Of a stretch of 37,777 nt of DNA, positions 1 to 7,786 are shown in pieces. The position numbers were made by a program, and so were the translations under genes. The notes under the pieces were generated by a model. The model had not been told where the DNA came from and made no database searches. It worked only from the letters and a program-made list of their open reading frames with translations. The stretch spans positions 1 to 37,777 of the forward strand of contig CAWUIN010000015.1 of NCBI GenBank assembly GCA_963922535.1, in the 5' to 3' direction. Numbering within the stretch: position 1 is the first letter of the stretch; every line of letters starts with the position of its first letter. The stretch comes from Tectiglobus sp963922535 (lineage in GTDB: Bacteria; Pseudomonadota; Alphaproteobacteria; Rhizobiales; Hyphomicrobiaceae).

Positions 1-441
1 GGATGTTCGCGAGCCGGCAGCCTGATCGCGGCCGCGGGCGGCAATTCTCTCACCTAGCACATCGTCCGGCGCCGTAATCAGCACGACGGCAACTTTGCCC
101 AGGCGCCTTTTTGCATCCCTAATAATCGTGCGTGATACATTGCAGATGACGATGCAGCCAGTGTTGACGTCGTCCTGAAAGCGACGGTGAATGCCGTAAC
201 TTAAGCCATGCGCCTGCCAGGACATCACAAACTGGGCTGCTTTCTGCATGGCCAGGAAATCTTCTTCGCTGGCCGTTTCGTGATCCTCAAATGCATTTGG
301 GGGCCGGGTGACGACACGTTTCGCAAAAACGATGCGCGGGCAATCCTGAAGCATGTCGCTTGCAAGGCGCATAATCGTATCCTTGCCGGCACCTGAAGGG
401 CCAACGACCAGCACCCACATACCGCTACCGTTTGCCGACAT
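1..441 (-). CDS. phnN: PhnN, ribose 1,5-bisphosphate phosphokinase (3' end cut by window)
   Basis: PhnN phosphorylates ribose 1,5-bisphosphate to PRPP, the last step that returns the C-P lyase product to central metabolism. The reading frame starts at an ATG (441-439) with MSANGSGMWVLVV and has a P-loop GPSGAGKDT near residues 14-22, as in guanylate-kinase-like phosphokinases. It stays open for 147 codons to the window edge, so the C-terminus (family length about 180-190 residues) is missing. It follows phnM by 28 bases on the same strand and is the last visible gene of the phn operon. The Shine-Dalgarno is weak, so coupling to phnM is likely. The assignment rests on the P-loop, length and operon position. 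Confidence 0.9.
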   Translation of the reverse strand, partial: MSANGSGMWVLVVGPSGAGKDTIMRLASDMLQDCPRIVFAKRVVTRPPNAFEDHETASEEDFLAMQKAAQFVMSWQAHGLSYGIHRRFQDDVNTGCIVICNVSRTIIRDAKRRLGKVAVVLITAPDDVLGERIAARGRDQAAGSRTS

Positions 442-469
442 ATGAGAAGATTTACGCTCGATATCGTCC

Positions 470-1621
470 TCACAGGACACGGCATCCCTCCCGCCATACG
501 GTGCGCACGATCGGTGTTTCTGCGAGGCGTACGTGTACCAGGTCAGCCCGTTTTCCAACGGCAATTTCTCCACGGTCACTCAGTCCGACGGTCCTGGCCG
601 GTGTGCTGGTGACCATGGCGATTGCCTTTGGCAGGTCGATATTAGGCGCGTGTTCAGGCAACTCAAATGCCGCCATAATAAGGCTTGCTGGAATATAGTC
701 GGATGAGAAAATATCAAGCACACCCAGTCTGGCCAGTTCGCTGGCAGCCACGTTGCCCGAGTGCGACCCGCCACGAACCAGGTTGGGTGCTCCCATCATT
801 ACGGAAATCCCCTTTTCATGGGAGGCCCGTGCCGCTTCCAGGGTTGTCGGAAATTCCGCAATCAAGGTGCCGGCTTCAGCACTTTCGACCACATGCTCCA
901 CTGTCGTATCATCATGGCTTGCAAGCGCGATATTATGGGATTTGGCAAGGTTGACGAGCTTTTCGCGATGGGACACAGCATATGTCTCCTGCATACTGTA
1001 GCGCTCATTGAAAAACGCCTGCAGTTCTTCCTCGCTCATTTGTAATTTGCCCTGGTAATAGGCACGCAGCTTGCTGATGTCACGGAACTGGCGCTGCCCG
1101 GGTGTGTGATCCATCAGCGACATGATGCCAACCGGATACTTTTCAAGCACGGCACAGGCGGCGTTGACAACATCGGGAGTGCAGACTTCGCAGCGCAAAT
1201 GGGTATGGTGCTCGGCGCGGAGGTTGCCACACTCCGCTTGAGCGTTGATTATACCAGCTATTTTAATCGCGCGTTGGCCTCCCTTGTCGTTGTTTTCCCG
1301 ATCGCTACCAATCCGCAGGCAGTCAAACACCGTGGTAATACCGGCGGCTGCGACTTGTGCATCGTAAGCAACCACGGCGGATGCAAGGTGCCAGTCAACG
1401 CGTGGACGTGGTTCGGCATGGATTTCAAGATGATCAGTGTGAAGTTCAACGAGGCCTGGAATCAGCAGGTCCCCACCAAGCGACAGCCCACGCTCAGGCG
1501 CCCTGCCTTCGCCGATTTCAATGATTTTGCCGTTGGCCGCAGCCAGCCAGCCATTGCTAATCTCCTGATCGCCAACGATAATGCGTGCATCTGAAATTAT
1601 TAAGGTTTCTGTTTGATTCAT
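470..1621 (-). CDS. phnM: PhnM, alpha-D-ribose 1-methylphosphonate 5-triphosphate diphosphatase
   Basis: PhnM is an amidohydrolase-fold enzyme that removes pyrophosphate from ribose 1-methylphosphonate 5-triphosphate, giving the substrate of PhnJ. The protein is 383 residues, usual for the family. The amidohydrolase metal site starts with HTDHLEIH (residues 61-68). Later conserved stretches include ASHDDTT (around residue 236), EFPTTLEAA and SSDYIPASL. The C-terminal segment RTVGLSDRGEIAVGKRADL is the usual composite beta-domain return of amidohydrolases. The ATG start at 1621 lies 24 bases after phnL. The gene is intact and collinear with phnL and phnN. Confidence 0.95.
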   Translation of the reverse strand: MNQTETLIISDARIIVGDQEISNGWLAAANGKIIEIGEGRAPERGLSLGGDLLIPGLVELHTDHLEIHAEPRPRVDWHLASAVVAYDAQVAAAGITTVFDCLRIGSDRENNDKGGQRAIKIAGIINAQAECGNLRAEHHTHLRCEVCTPDVVNAACAVLEKYPVGIMSLMDHTPGQRQFRDISKLRAYYQGKLQMSEEELQAFFNERYSMQETYAVSHREKLVNLAKSHNIALASHDDTTVEHVVESAEAGTLIAEFPTTLEAARASHEKGISVMMGAPNLVRGGSHSGNVAASELARLGVLDIFSSDYIPASLIMAAFELPEHAPNIDLPKAIAMVTSTPARTVGLSDRGEIAVGKRADLVHVRLAETPIVRTVWREGCRVL

Positions 1622-1645
1622 CTTAATCTGCTGTGTGTATAAAAT

Positions 1646-2374
1646 TTAATGCTCAGTTGCTGTAGCCGGTGCGAAATTACGAACGTCGATAACCCGATCT
1701 GCAATAACTTCACGCACCTCTTCATCATGAAAGATTGCGAGAATTGCGACACCGCTTGATTTCTTTTGTTCAATGAGCCGAATAACGGCTTTCCGGTTAT
1801 TCCGATCAAGCGACGCAGTTGGCTCGTCCAGCAGAAGTATGGGACGGTCTGCAGCAAAGCCGCGTGCAATATTGATGCGCTGCTGCTCACCACCAGAGAA
1901 CGTGGCTGGCGGCAGCGACCACAAGCGTTCCGGCACAGAAAGCCCGTTAAGCAGTTCCTTTGCCCGCTCTTCAGCCGTAGCACGCGGCCCTGAAATCTCG
2001 CCCCTGACGATGTCTAATGCCGAGACTCTCGGGATCACACGCAGAAACTGGCTGACGTATCCGAGTGTTGCCCTGCGCAGGCACAGGATCTGGCGGGGTA
2101 AGGCGGTGGCAACATTGAGCACACCGCCATCATGGCGCACCAGAATCCGGCCTTCGTCAGTGCGGTAATTACCGTATATCATTTTCAGGATTGAGGATTT
2201 GCCGGCACCGGAAGGCCCGCCAAGAACAACGCATTCGCCGGCATCAACGCTGAGTTCCGCACCTGAGACAACCGGGAGTTCCATCCCGCCCATCAAGTGC
2301 AGAACGAATCTTTTGCCTATGCCCTGCACGGCAATCATTTTCTTTTCCTGCAGTGCGTGAATTTTTTTCTCCAT
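1646..2374 (-). CDS. phnL: PhnL, C-P lyase system ABC-type ATPase
   Basis: PhnL is the second ABC-type nucleotide-binding subunit associated with the C-P lyase core complex; it is not a transporter. The frame encodes Walker A GPSGAGKS, an ABC signature FSGGEQQR and Walker B PILLLDEP followed by the H-loop FHD, in the normal order and spacing. I prefer the ATG at 2374 (about 242 residues) because GGGGGTG precedes it by six bases. A GTG at 2383 and an ATG at 2338, the latter with AGGA seven bases upstream, are alternatives. Family members usually begin close to the third option. It follows phnK with a gap of about 18 bases. Confidence 0.93.
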   Translation of the reverse strand: MEKKIHALQEKKMIAVQGIGKRFVLHLMGGMELPVVSGAELSVDAGECVVLGGPSGAGKSSILKMIYGNYRTDEGRILVRHDGGVLNVATALPRQILCLRRATLGYVSQFLRVIPRVSALDIVRGEISGPRATAEERAKELLNGLSVPERLWSLPPATFSGGEQQRINIARGFAADRPILLLDEPTASLDRNNRKAVIRLIEQKKSSGVAILAIFHDEEVREVIADRVIDVRNFAPATATEH

Positions 2375-2392
2375 TGTCGTCACCCCCGCTTA

Positions 2393-3193
2393 TTAAACTT
2401 GCAATACAGAAGATACGAGCAGCTGTGTATAAGGCTCACGCGGATCATCAAGGACTTGATCGGTCAGGCCTGTTTCAATGATCCGGCCATGGCGCATGAC
2501 GATAATGCGATGTGACAAAAGGCGTGCGACGGCCAGATCGTGCGTGACGACAATCGCCGAAAGACCAAGATCGGTGACCAGCCCGCGCAACAAATCCAGA
2601 AGCCTGGCCTGCACAGAAACATCCAGCCCGCCAGTTGGCTCATCCATAAATATCAGGCGCGGATTAGAGACCAGATTGCGGGCAATCTGCAGGCGCTGGC
2701 GCATCCCGCCGGAAAAAACGCGCGGGGCATCGTCAATGCGGTCCCCGGCGATTTCGACACGTTCAAGCCAGGTATGGGCCGTGCTGCGCAGGCGGCCGTA
2801 ATGGCGTTCGCCAATCGCCATGAGACGCTCGCCAATGTTGGCGCCGGCTGAAACGTTCATCCGCAGCCCGTTGGCCGGGTCCTGATGGACATAGCCCCAG
2901 TCGGTTCGCATCAGCATGCGCCGTTCGGCTTCGCTCAGGCTGCATATATCCCGCATGTCGCCATTTCGCATGCGATAGGCAATGCTGCCGCCTGTTGGCT
3001 CAAGCTGGCTCGATACAACGTTGAGAAGCGTAGATTTGCCGCTCCCGGATTCACCTACGATGGCGAGAACTTCTCCAGGCCAAAGCGCAAAATCGATGTC
3101 GATGCAGCCGATAAGCTGACCATATTTCTTGGTGAGGCCGGAGACTTCGAGGATTGGCGCTTCATCCACAGCCATGGGATTTGTATGCTTCAT
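2393..3193 (-). CDS. phnK: PhnK, C-P lyase system ABC-type ATPase
   Basis: PhnK is the ABC-type ATPase that docks on the PhnGHIJ core of C-P lyase. With the ATG at 3193 the protein has 266 residues: Walker A GESGSGKST at about 47-55, signature SGGMRQR at 161-167, Walker B LIFMDEP at 180-186 and the H-loop VTHD. The frame stays open upstream to a TTG at 3352, but those 53 extra codons mostly coincide with an interspersed repeat (3233-3362) and are not part of known PhnK. I therefore place the start at 3193; an ATG at 3175 is also possible. Neither has a strong Shine-Dalgarno, and an ATG at 3283 inside the repeat has AGGAG about 14 bases upstream. The true N-terminus needs experiment. Confidence 0.92.
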   Translation of the reverse strand: MKHTNPMAVDEAPILEVSGLTKKYGQLIGCIDIDFALWPGEVLAIVGESGSGKSTLLNVVSSQLEPTGGSIAYRMRNGDMRDICSLSEAERRMLMRTDWGYVHQDPANGLRMNVSAGANIGERLMAIGERHYGRLRSTAHTWLERVEIAGDRIDDAPRVFSGGMRQRLQIARNLVSNPRLIFMDEPTGGLDVSVQARLLDLLRGLVTDLGLSAIVVTHDLAVARLLSHRIIVMRHGRIIETGLTDQVLDDPREPYTQLLVSSVLQV

Positions 3194-3232
3194 AACCTGG
3201 TCGGAAAAACTTGCTCGCACCCCAGAGAGATC

Positions 3233-3362
3233 AGGCGAAATTGGCCTTTTGGGGCGGCGTTCGTCCTCGAATATGCTCTGCATGTCTTTACGTTTCGCTC
3301 CTGAAAATGTGCTGAATTTCGCAAACCAGCCTTCGCTTGGCTCGCACGTCAACAGGTCTTAG
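3233..3362. repeat. Interspersed palindromic repeat, copy B (phnJ/phnK junction)
   Basis: This segment matches copy A at 15108-15237. It has an arm GGCGAAATTGG at the left, a shared core GTCCTCGAATATGC, a closing arm GAATTTCGCAAACC and a tail ending near GGTCTTAG. It lies directly downstream of the phnJ stop and runs into the open frame upstream of phnK, so translation from an upstream start would add repeat-encoded residues to PhnK. In other phn operons phnJ and phnK are nearly contiguous, so I read this as an insertion. Confidence 0.75.
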
Positions 3363-3402
3363 AGTTTCCCGGCACCACCGCCCTGTCTGTATCTTTGGTT
3401 CT

Positions 3403-4296
3403 TCAGGCATGTGAGGACGCATCGCCAGACACTGCTCCATGGCATCCGCCATCCCGGCGGCGCTCACAGTAATCTGTGTCGGAACAGCAGAAGAGCCGCC
3501 CACCCTTATCATCAACAATAACCTCATCGAGGTAAACGTCTTCAGCGCCGCATAACCCGCACGGCTGGGCGAATCTCGTACGCTCAAAGGGATGGTCCTC
3601 AAAATCCAGGGAAACAACGCTCGTATACGGCGGAATTGCATAAATACGGCTTTCGCGGCCGGCGCCGAACAGCTGCAGCGCCTTGCAGTTATCCATTTTC
3701 GGATTATCGAATTTCGGGGTCGGCGAGGGGTCCATAATGTAGCGCCCCTCAACCTTAACAGGATAAGCGTAGGTTTTCGAGATATGCCCGTGCTGAGCAA
3801 TATCCTCGTAAAGGCGCACATGCATCAGGCCGTATTCCTCAAGCGCATGCAGTTTGCGCGTTTCCGTCTCGCGCGGCTCAAGAAAACGCAGAGGTTCGGG
3901 GATCGGAACCTGGTAGACAAGGATCTGATGATCCTGCAACGGCGCTTCCGGAATGCGGTGGCGGGTCTGAATAATGGTGGCCTCATCCGTTTTGGTCGTG
4001 GTTTCAACGCCGGCTGTTTTGGCAAAAAAATTCCGGATCGATACCGCGTTAGTTGTGTCATCGGAGCCCTGGTCGATGACTTTCAGCGTATCATCCTGGC
4101 CAATGATCGATGCTGTGACCTGCACGCCGCCAGTTCCCCAGCCATACGGCATCGGCATTTCGCGGCTCGCAAATGGCACCTGATAGCCGGGTATCGCCAC
4201 CGCCTTGAGCAATGCGCGGCGGATCATACGCTTGGTCTGCTCATCCAGGTAGGCAAAGTTATAACCCGCCGTTATATTGGTTTTTGCTTGCGTCAT
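3403..4296 (-). CDS. phnJ: PhnJ, alpha-D-ribose 1-methylphosphonate 5-phosphate C-P lyase
   Basis: PhnJ is the radical-SAM subunit that cleaves the carbon-phosphorus bond, releasing methane from methylphosphonate. The 297-residue protein keeps all four cysteines of the family pattern with identical spacing: C246, C249, C271 and C277 (CX2C, X21, CX5C). IPGYQVPF carries the glycine (G37) equivalent to the glycyl-radical site, Gly32 of the E. coli enzyme. The frame is intact and full length, so the catalytic subunit itself looks functional. It is separated from phnI by about 200 bases and from phnK by about 200 bases; both gaps contain members of the interspersed repeat family, unusual for this normally tight operon. 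Confidence 0.96.
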   Translation of the reverse strand: MTQAKTNITAGYNFAYLDEQTKRMIRRALLKAVAIPGYQVPFASREMPMPYGWGTGGVQVTASIIGQDDTLKVIDQGSDDTTNAVSIRNFFAKTAGVETTTKTDEATIIQTRHRIPEAPLQDHQILVYQVPIPEPLRFLEPRETETRKLHALEEYGLMHVRLYEDIAQHGHISKTYAYPVKVEGRYIMDPSPTPKFDNPKMDNCKALQLFGAGRESRIYAIPPYTSVVSLDFEDHPFERTRFAQPCGLCGAEDVYLDEVIVDDKGGRLFCCSDTDYCERRRDGGCHGAVSGDASSHA

Positions 4297-4394
4297 TATG
4301 ATTCTAATCCCTCAGAGGGCTGTTCGGTGCGCAGGCTGCGCGCTCTCAATAGTATCCGGCAAAAGTATCCAGCAAAATCTTGCGATAAAGAGCC

Positions 4395-4448
4395 TTAGGC
4401 CAATTTCGCCAAACCGGCTCTCGCGTGCTAATCGACGACACGACCTAA
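4395..4448. repeat. Interspersed palindromic repeat, short copy C (phnI/phnJ gap)
   Basis: It begins with TTAGGC, goes straight into AATTTCGCCAAACC and ends with GACGACACGACCTAA. The second part matches the right half of copy A (15190-15237) closely, while the left half is missing. It therefore looks like an internal-deletion derivative that kept both outer ends, TTAGG and CCTAA. It occupies the gap between the phnI stop and the phnJ start. Confidence 0.75.
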
Positions 4449-4512
4449 CATCCCAAGCGATGAGCATGCGGCCGACGGTGAAAACAACAGCTTCAGTCAT
4501 TCATCCATCTCC

Positions 4513-4560
4513 GCTTGGGCTTGGGCTTGGGCTTGGGCTTGGGCTTGGACTTGGGCTTGG
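4513..4560. repeat. Hexanucleotide microsatellite (GCTTGG, 8 units) in the phnI 3' end
   Basis: Eight tandem hexamers read GCTTGG on the plus strand; the seventh is the variant ACTTGG. On the coding strand they encode an alternating Ala-Gln tail with one Val near the end of PhnI. Because the unit is six bases, changes in copy number keep the reading frame and would only lengthen or shorten the tail. Sequence purity suggests recent slippage-driven expansion. Confidence 0.95.
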
Positions 4561-5149
4561 GCGTGCTCGCGGCGCAATTGGCGCAAAAGTGCCGTCTCAG
4601 CCTGGAAATCGACATAATGTGGCAGCTTAAGGTGCTCAACGAAGCCGGTTGCCTGAACGTTATCTGCGTGCGAAAGAACGAACTCCTCATCACGGGCAGG
4701 CGCGTTGCGTTCCTCATCGAACTCTTCGCAGCGCAGCGCCCGGTCGATCAGCGACATCGACATTGCTTTGCGCTCGGACTGCCCGAACACGAGGCCATAG
4801 CCACGGGTGAATTGTGGCGCTGTATCAGCTGAGCCTTTGAATTGATTGATCATGTCGCACTCTGTCAGTTCGATATCACCAATCGAAACCGTAAAGCCAA
4901 GTTCCTCGGCGAAGAATTCAACCTCTACTTCGCCATAGCGGATCTCGCCGGCAAACGGATGTGTGCGGCCGTAGCCGCGCTGCGTTGAATAACCAAGCGC
5001 CAGCAGAAATCCCTCGTCACCACGCGCCAGGGCTTGCAGGCGCACATCGCGGTCTGCGGGATATGACAGAGGCTGACGGGTAATATCACCGACCGGCGCT
5101 GTACGATCATCCTCCGGGGTGTGTTCGATCCGCTCAACCAGACCGTCAT

Positions 5150-5199
5150 CGTCCAACAGTTGCATGACGTGCGGCGTCCAACAGTTGCATGACGTGCGG
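5150..5199. repeat. Exact 25-bp tandem duplication inside phnI
   Basis: Positions 5150-5174 and 5175-5199 are identical, each starting CGTCCAACAG and ending ACGTGCGG. One further matching base follows at 5200. Because 25 is not a multiple of three, the duplication shifts the phnI frame and creates a stop at 5146-5148. The identity of the two copies points to a very recent event or to an assembly error. Confidence 0.97.
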
Positions 5200-5652
5200 C
5201 GCATCGACACCAGCCGCTCCCGCGCAACGCTCCGGCTCCTGCGTTTCATCCTCGTTGAAATCGATCAGGCGGTGGGTGTAATCGAATGTCGGGCCCAGCA
5301 CCTGCCCGCCCGGCAAATCCTTAAAGGTCGAAGAAATCCGACGCCGGATATCCATCACGCCGGTATCCACTGGCTCGCTGTAGCCGAACCGCGGCAGCGT
5401 TGTACGATAGGCACGCACCAGAAAAATCGCTTCAATCATATCGCCGCGCGCCTGCCGGATCGCGCGTGCGGCAAGCAGCCGGTCATAAAGCGCGCCCTCA
5501 GCCATCACGCGGGAAACTCCAACGTGCAGCTGCTCTGCAACCTGATCATCGCTGATTTCAGGCACATCGCGGTTGCCCCGTCGCCGGTCCGCAAGCAGCC
5601 GGTGGGCCGCCTCAATGGCTTTTTCACCGCCTTTAACTGCAACGTACATTGC

Positions 5653-6267
5653 TCACTCCATGATGTTGACGCTGCGTGGCAGCCCGAGAATGGTGTGCCC
5701 TGTAACCAGGATGATATCAACGCCGCGCGGGAAGAGCGCATGATTGCGCGTCATGCGGTCAGGAAAATCTTCCGGCAATCCCTGCGGCGCTACAGATACC
5801 CGGCCGTCAATTCCAGGACCTTCAAGTTGCAAGACCTTGCCGCCGTCGAACGCTGTGACGGCAGCCACAATTGTTGTTGAACGGTCCGGATATTCCAGCG
5901 TCCCAATAGCAAACTGCGCAAAATCCGGCAGTTGAGAGGCACAGGCTGCAAGCGCAAACGTGGCCTTGCCGGTATCATTAGTCAGCGGCGCGCCTGTGTG
6001 GAAAGCAAGGAATTGCCGGACGCTTTCATCGCCGGCCAGTGTTGCATCCAGCCACAAAGGCGTTTCATAATCAGCCAGCGTCAGCGTGATTGCAGCAAGC
6101 CCAGAGGGCATTGCGGGACAGCAGGGCGAAGACACAGGCAAAGATACGTGCTCTCCCGGACGCGATAGCGCCTGGAGAACGGCGCGGAACACACGCTGCG
6201 AACCCGCAACCGGATCGTCAAAAATCTGTGCAGGCTGGTCAGTCAGTCTTGTTTCAGTCTCAATCAT
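5653..6267 (-). CDS. phnH: PhnH, C-P lyase core subunit
   Basis: PhnH is a subunit of the PhnGHIJ core complex and has a PLP-transferase-like fold without cofactor. The ATG at 6267 gives MIETETRLTDQPAQIF and 204 residues, close to the E. coli length of 194. Recognisable family features are QRVFRAVLQALSRPGEH near the N-terminus, ALTLADYETPLWL-like sequence around residue 65, and FPRGVDIILV near the C-terminus. The start overlaps the end of phnG by 8 bases and the stop is 3 bases from the phnI start, so translation is probably coupled. The longer open frame to 6468 lies wholly inside phnG and is not used. Confidence 0.95.
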   Translation of the reverse strand: MIETETRLTDQPAQIFDDPVAGSQRVFRAVLQALSRPGEHVSLPVSSPCCPAMPSGLAAITLTLADYETPLWLDATLAGDESVRQFLAFHTGAPLTNDTGKATFALAACASQLPDFAQFAIGTLEYPDRSTTIVAAVTAFDGGKVLQLEGPGIDGRVSVAPQGLPEDFPDRMTRNHALFPRGVDIILVTGHTILGLPRSVNIME

Positions 6268-6766
6268 CGCCGCGCACCATTGTAAAGAAATTAACCTGTG
6301 TTGCGGCCACCTGCTCGCGCTGTTTTTGTTTTTCCGCTGCGATACGTGCCCGAATGGGCGCCAGAAGGTGGGTTTCGACAGCCGCTTGCTTCTCATGCTT
6401 TTGCCAGTGGGCATCTGCGACAGCAGCAAGGCGGGCTTTTTCCGGATCGCGGCCAAGCAGATAGGCAAAGCCGGTTGTCCCGCAGGCTAAACGCACTGCA
6501 GCACGGCTGACGGTGACTTCTCCAATATTAAACGGCCGACCGGTGCCACTGATCCGTCCTCGCGCCATGATCAGACCGACTTCCGGCGCGCGCAGATCCT
6601 CGCACGCCAAACTGCATTCCGCCCGGACAAGACCATCGCGTAACTCTTCGATGGAAGCTCTGGCCAGCACTGCCATTGCTGCCTGGCGTGCAGCTGTTGT
6701 CTCAGGCGCCAGCTGGCGCTCCGCGTTTGCCTGCCCCGCTTCCGGAGGCTGCCCATAGGCCTTCAT
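6260..6766 (-). CDS. phnG: PhnG, C-P lyase core subunit
   Basis: PhnG is the small subunit of the C-P lyase core and is needed for the initial nucleophilic displacement of adenine from ATP by the phosphonate. The 168-residue product carries the family hallmark FNIGEVTVSRAAVRL (residues about 79-93) and GTTGFAYLLGRDPEKARLAA after it. It is a little longer than E. coli PhnG (150), mainly at the N-terminus. The ATG at 6766 has a good Shine-Dalgarno, GAGGT, upstream. It is the first gene of the minus-strand phn operon and faces phnF across 174 bases that hold the probable operator. Confidence 0.95.
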   Translation of the reverse strand: MKAYGQPPEAGQANAERQLAPETTAARQAAMAVLARASIEELRDGLVRAECSLACEDLRAPEVGLIMARGRISGTGRPFNIGEVTVSRAAVRLACGTTGFAYLLGRDPEKARLAAVADAHWQKHEKQAAVETHLLAPIRARIAAEKQKQREQVAATQVNFFTMVRGDD

Positions 6767-6821
6767 AACCTTACCTCGCGCTTGATTGTTGCTGTTTGTT
6801 TATGCAAATGCTTGTTGCATT

Positions 6822-6863
6822 TCTAAATTTATTTGTCTAGTCATTTAGACAAATAAATTTAGA
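6822..6863. promoter_or_regulatory. Perfect 18-bp inverted repeat between phnG and phnF; probable PhnF operator
   Basis: Arms at 6822-6839 (TCTAAATTTATTTGTCTA) and 6846-6863 are exact reverse complements around a 6-base spacer. The inner part reads TTGTCTA, seven bases, then TAGACAA, a dyad of the size GntR-family dimers bind. It lies 56-97 bases before the phnG start and 78-119 before the phnF start, where one site could control both arms. PhnF-type regulators are known to repress phosphonate genes and their own gene; that this is the site is inferred from symmetry and position. Confidence 0.6.
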
Positions 6864-6940
6864 TGCACGATGCAAACTAATTCTGTTTGGGCTCGCGTTG
6901 TGTCGTCCCATAACAAGATGCTGACAACGGGTGTGGGAAC

Positions 6941-7786
6941 GTGAAAACCCCAGATAAAAACAACAATGCCGATCGCCTTCACAATGACAATGACGATGGC
7001 GCAGACACGACGCATCATGCACGGGATGCAAGCGTCGGGAAGGCCTGGCGTTCGTCTGCGCCTGGACAGGGCCGACAAAGTACGCACGGCGTTGCGCTGT
7101 GGCGGCAAATAGCGGAAGATCTCGAAACTGACATCGAGACTGGCCGTATCGCAGCGGGTGAACGCCTGCCAACGGAAGCGGCGCTTGCGGCACGCTTTGG
7201 CGTTAATCGCCATACTTTGCGCCGCGCAATAGCGGAACTGACTAATAAGGGCCTCGTTGAAGCAACTCCGGGACGCGGCACCTTTGTGCGCGCCAGGCTG
7301 GCTTATCCCATTGGTCAGTCAACTAAATTCTCCGAAGTCATAACTGCAGCAGGCCAGGAGCCGGGCGGCAGACTGCTGAGGCATGATCGTATCGTGGTGC
7401 CAGCGGCCATTCGCAGCTGGCTTGGCCTTCCCGCTGATGCCGAAGTGATCGAACTTGAGCATCTCAGATCCGCCGATGGCGTACCACTGTGCCTTGCCAC
7501 AACGTGGTTTCCCGCCGGGCGCTTTCCCACCATGGCGGACGCCTACCAAAAGCACGGCACTATCACGCGCTCCCTGGCGGAGTTTGGCATCGACAGCTAC
7601 AGCCGTTTGAAGACCCACATTACCTGTCGCGCGGCCAACACAGCCGAACGCGAGGAACTGGCGCTTGGGCGCGGCTCTGCCGTCCTGGTGATCGATTCCG
7701 TCAACGTCGATGCCGACGGCATACCGATCCAGGCCAGTCACACAAGATTTGCCGCCGAGCGCGTGCAATTGGTGATTGAGAATTAG
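6941..7786 (+). CDS. phnF: PhnF-like GntR/HutC-family transcriptional regulator
   Basis: This is a one-component regulator with an N-terminal winged helix (LWRQIAEDLETDIETG at about 53-68, then LPTEAALAARFGVNRHTLRRAI) and a C-terminal UTRA ligand-binding domain (about 135-276). It is most likely the repressor of the divergent phnGHIJKLMN operon. The GTG at 6941 gives 281 residues including a roughly 50-residue low-complexity N-terminal extension rich in Asp, Asn and His. Typical PhnF is about 240 residues, so the first 40-50 residues are unusual and the true start may lie further in, though no better start codon is obvious. Its stop codon TAG lies inside a copy of the interspersed repeat. Confidence 0.88.
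   Translation: MKTPDKNNNADRLHNDNDDGADTTHHARDASVGKAWRSSAPGQGRQSTHGVALWRQIAEDLETDIETGRIAAGERLPTEAALAARFGVNRHTLRRAIAELTNKGLVEATPGRGTFVRARLAYPIGQSTKFSEVITAAGQEPGGRLLRHDRIVVPAAIRSWLGLPADAEVIELEHLRSADGVPLCLATTWFPAGRFPTMADAYQKHGTITRSLAEFGIDSYSRLKTHITCRAANTAEREELALGRGSAVLVIDSVNVDADGIPIQASHTRFAAERVQLVIEN

Larger units (their letters stand above)
4497..5649 (-). pseudogene. phnI: PhnI, C-P lyase core subunit, frameshifted by a 25-bp tandem duplication
   Basis: PhnI, with PhnG, PhnH and PhnL, attaches the phosphonate to the ribose of ATP, and is a core subunit of the PhnGHIJ complex. The first part (from ATG 5649) encodes MYVAVKGGEKAIEAA and runs through FKDLPGGQVLGPTFDYTHRL to VDAPHVMQLLD. It then enters a second copy of a 25-bp unit out of phase and stops at 5146. 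The rest (DDGLVERIEH, LALGYSTQRGYGRTHPFAGE, LKLPHYVDFQAE) continues in another frame to 4497. Removing one copy restores a 375-residue PhnI with no other defect. The C-terminus carries a Gln-Ala repeat tail absent from typical PhnI. The start lies 3 bases after the phnH stop. An assembly artefact is possible. Confidence 0.88.

Noticed and set aside
2393..3352. 319-residue PhnK starting at TTG 3352
   Set aside because: The extension is mostly repeat-derived, starts with a poor codon and has no Shine-Dalgarno; kept as a finding, not as the main start.
4515..4832. Plus-strand open frame with a Gly-Leu repeat start
   Set aside because: It is the antisense reading of the hexanucleotide tract and the phnI 3' end; no ribosome binding site and no plausible protein beyond the repeat.
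5653..6468. Long version of the PhnH frame starting inside phnG
   Set aside because: The extra 67 residues are the out-of-frame reading of phnG; family similarity begins at the ATG at 6267.
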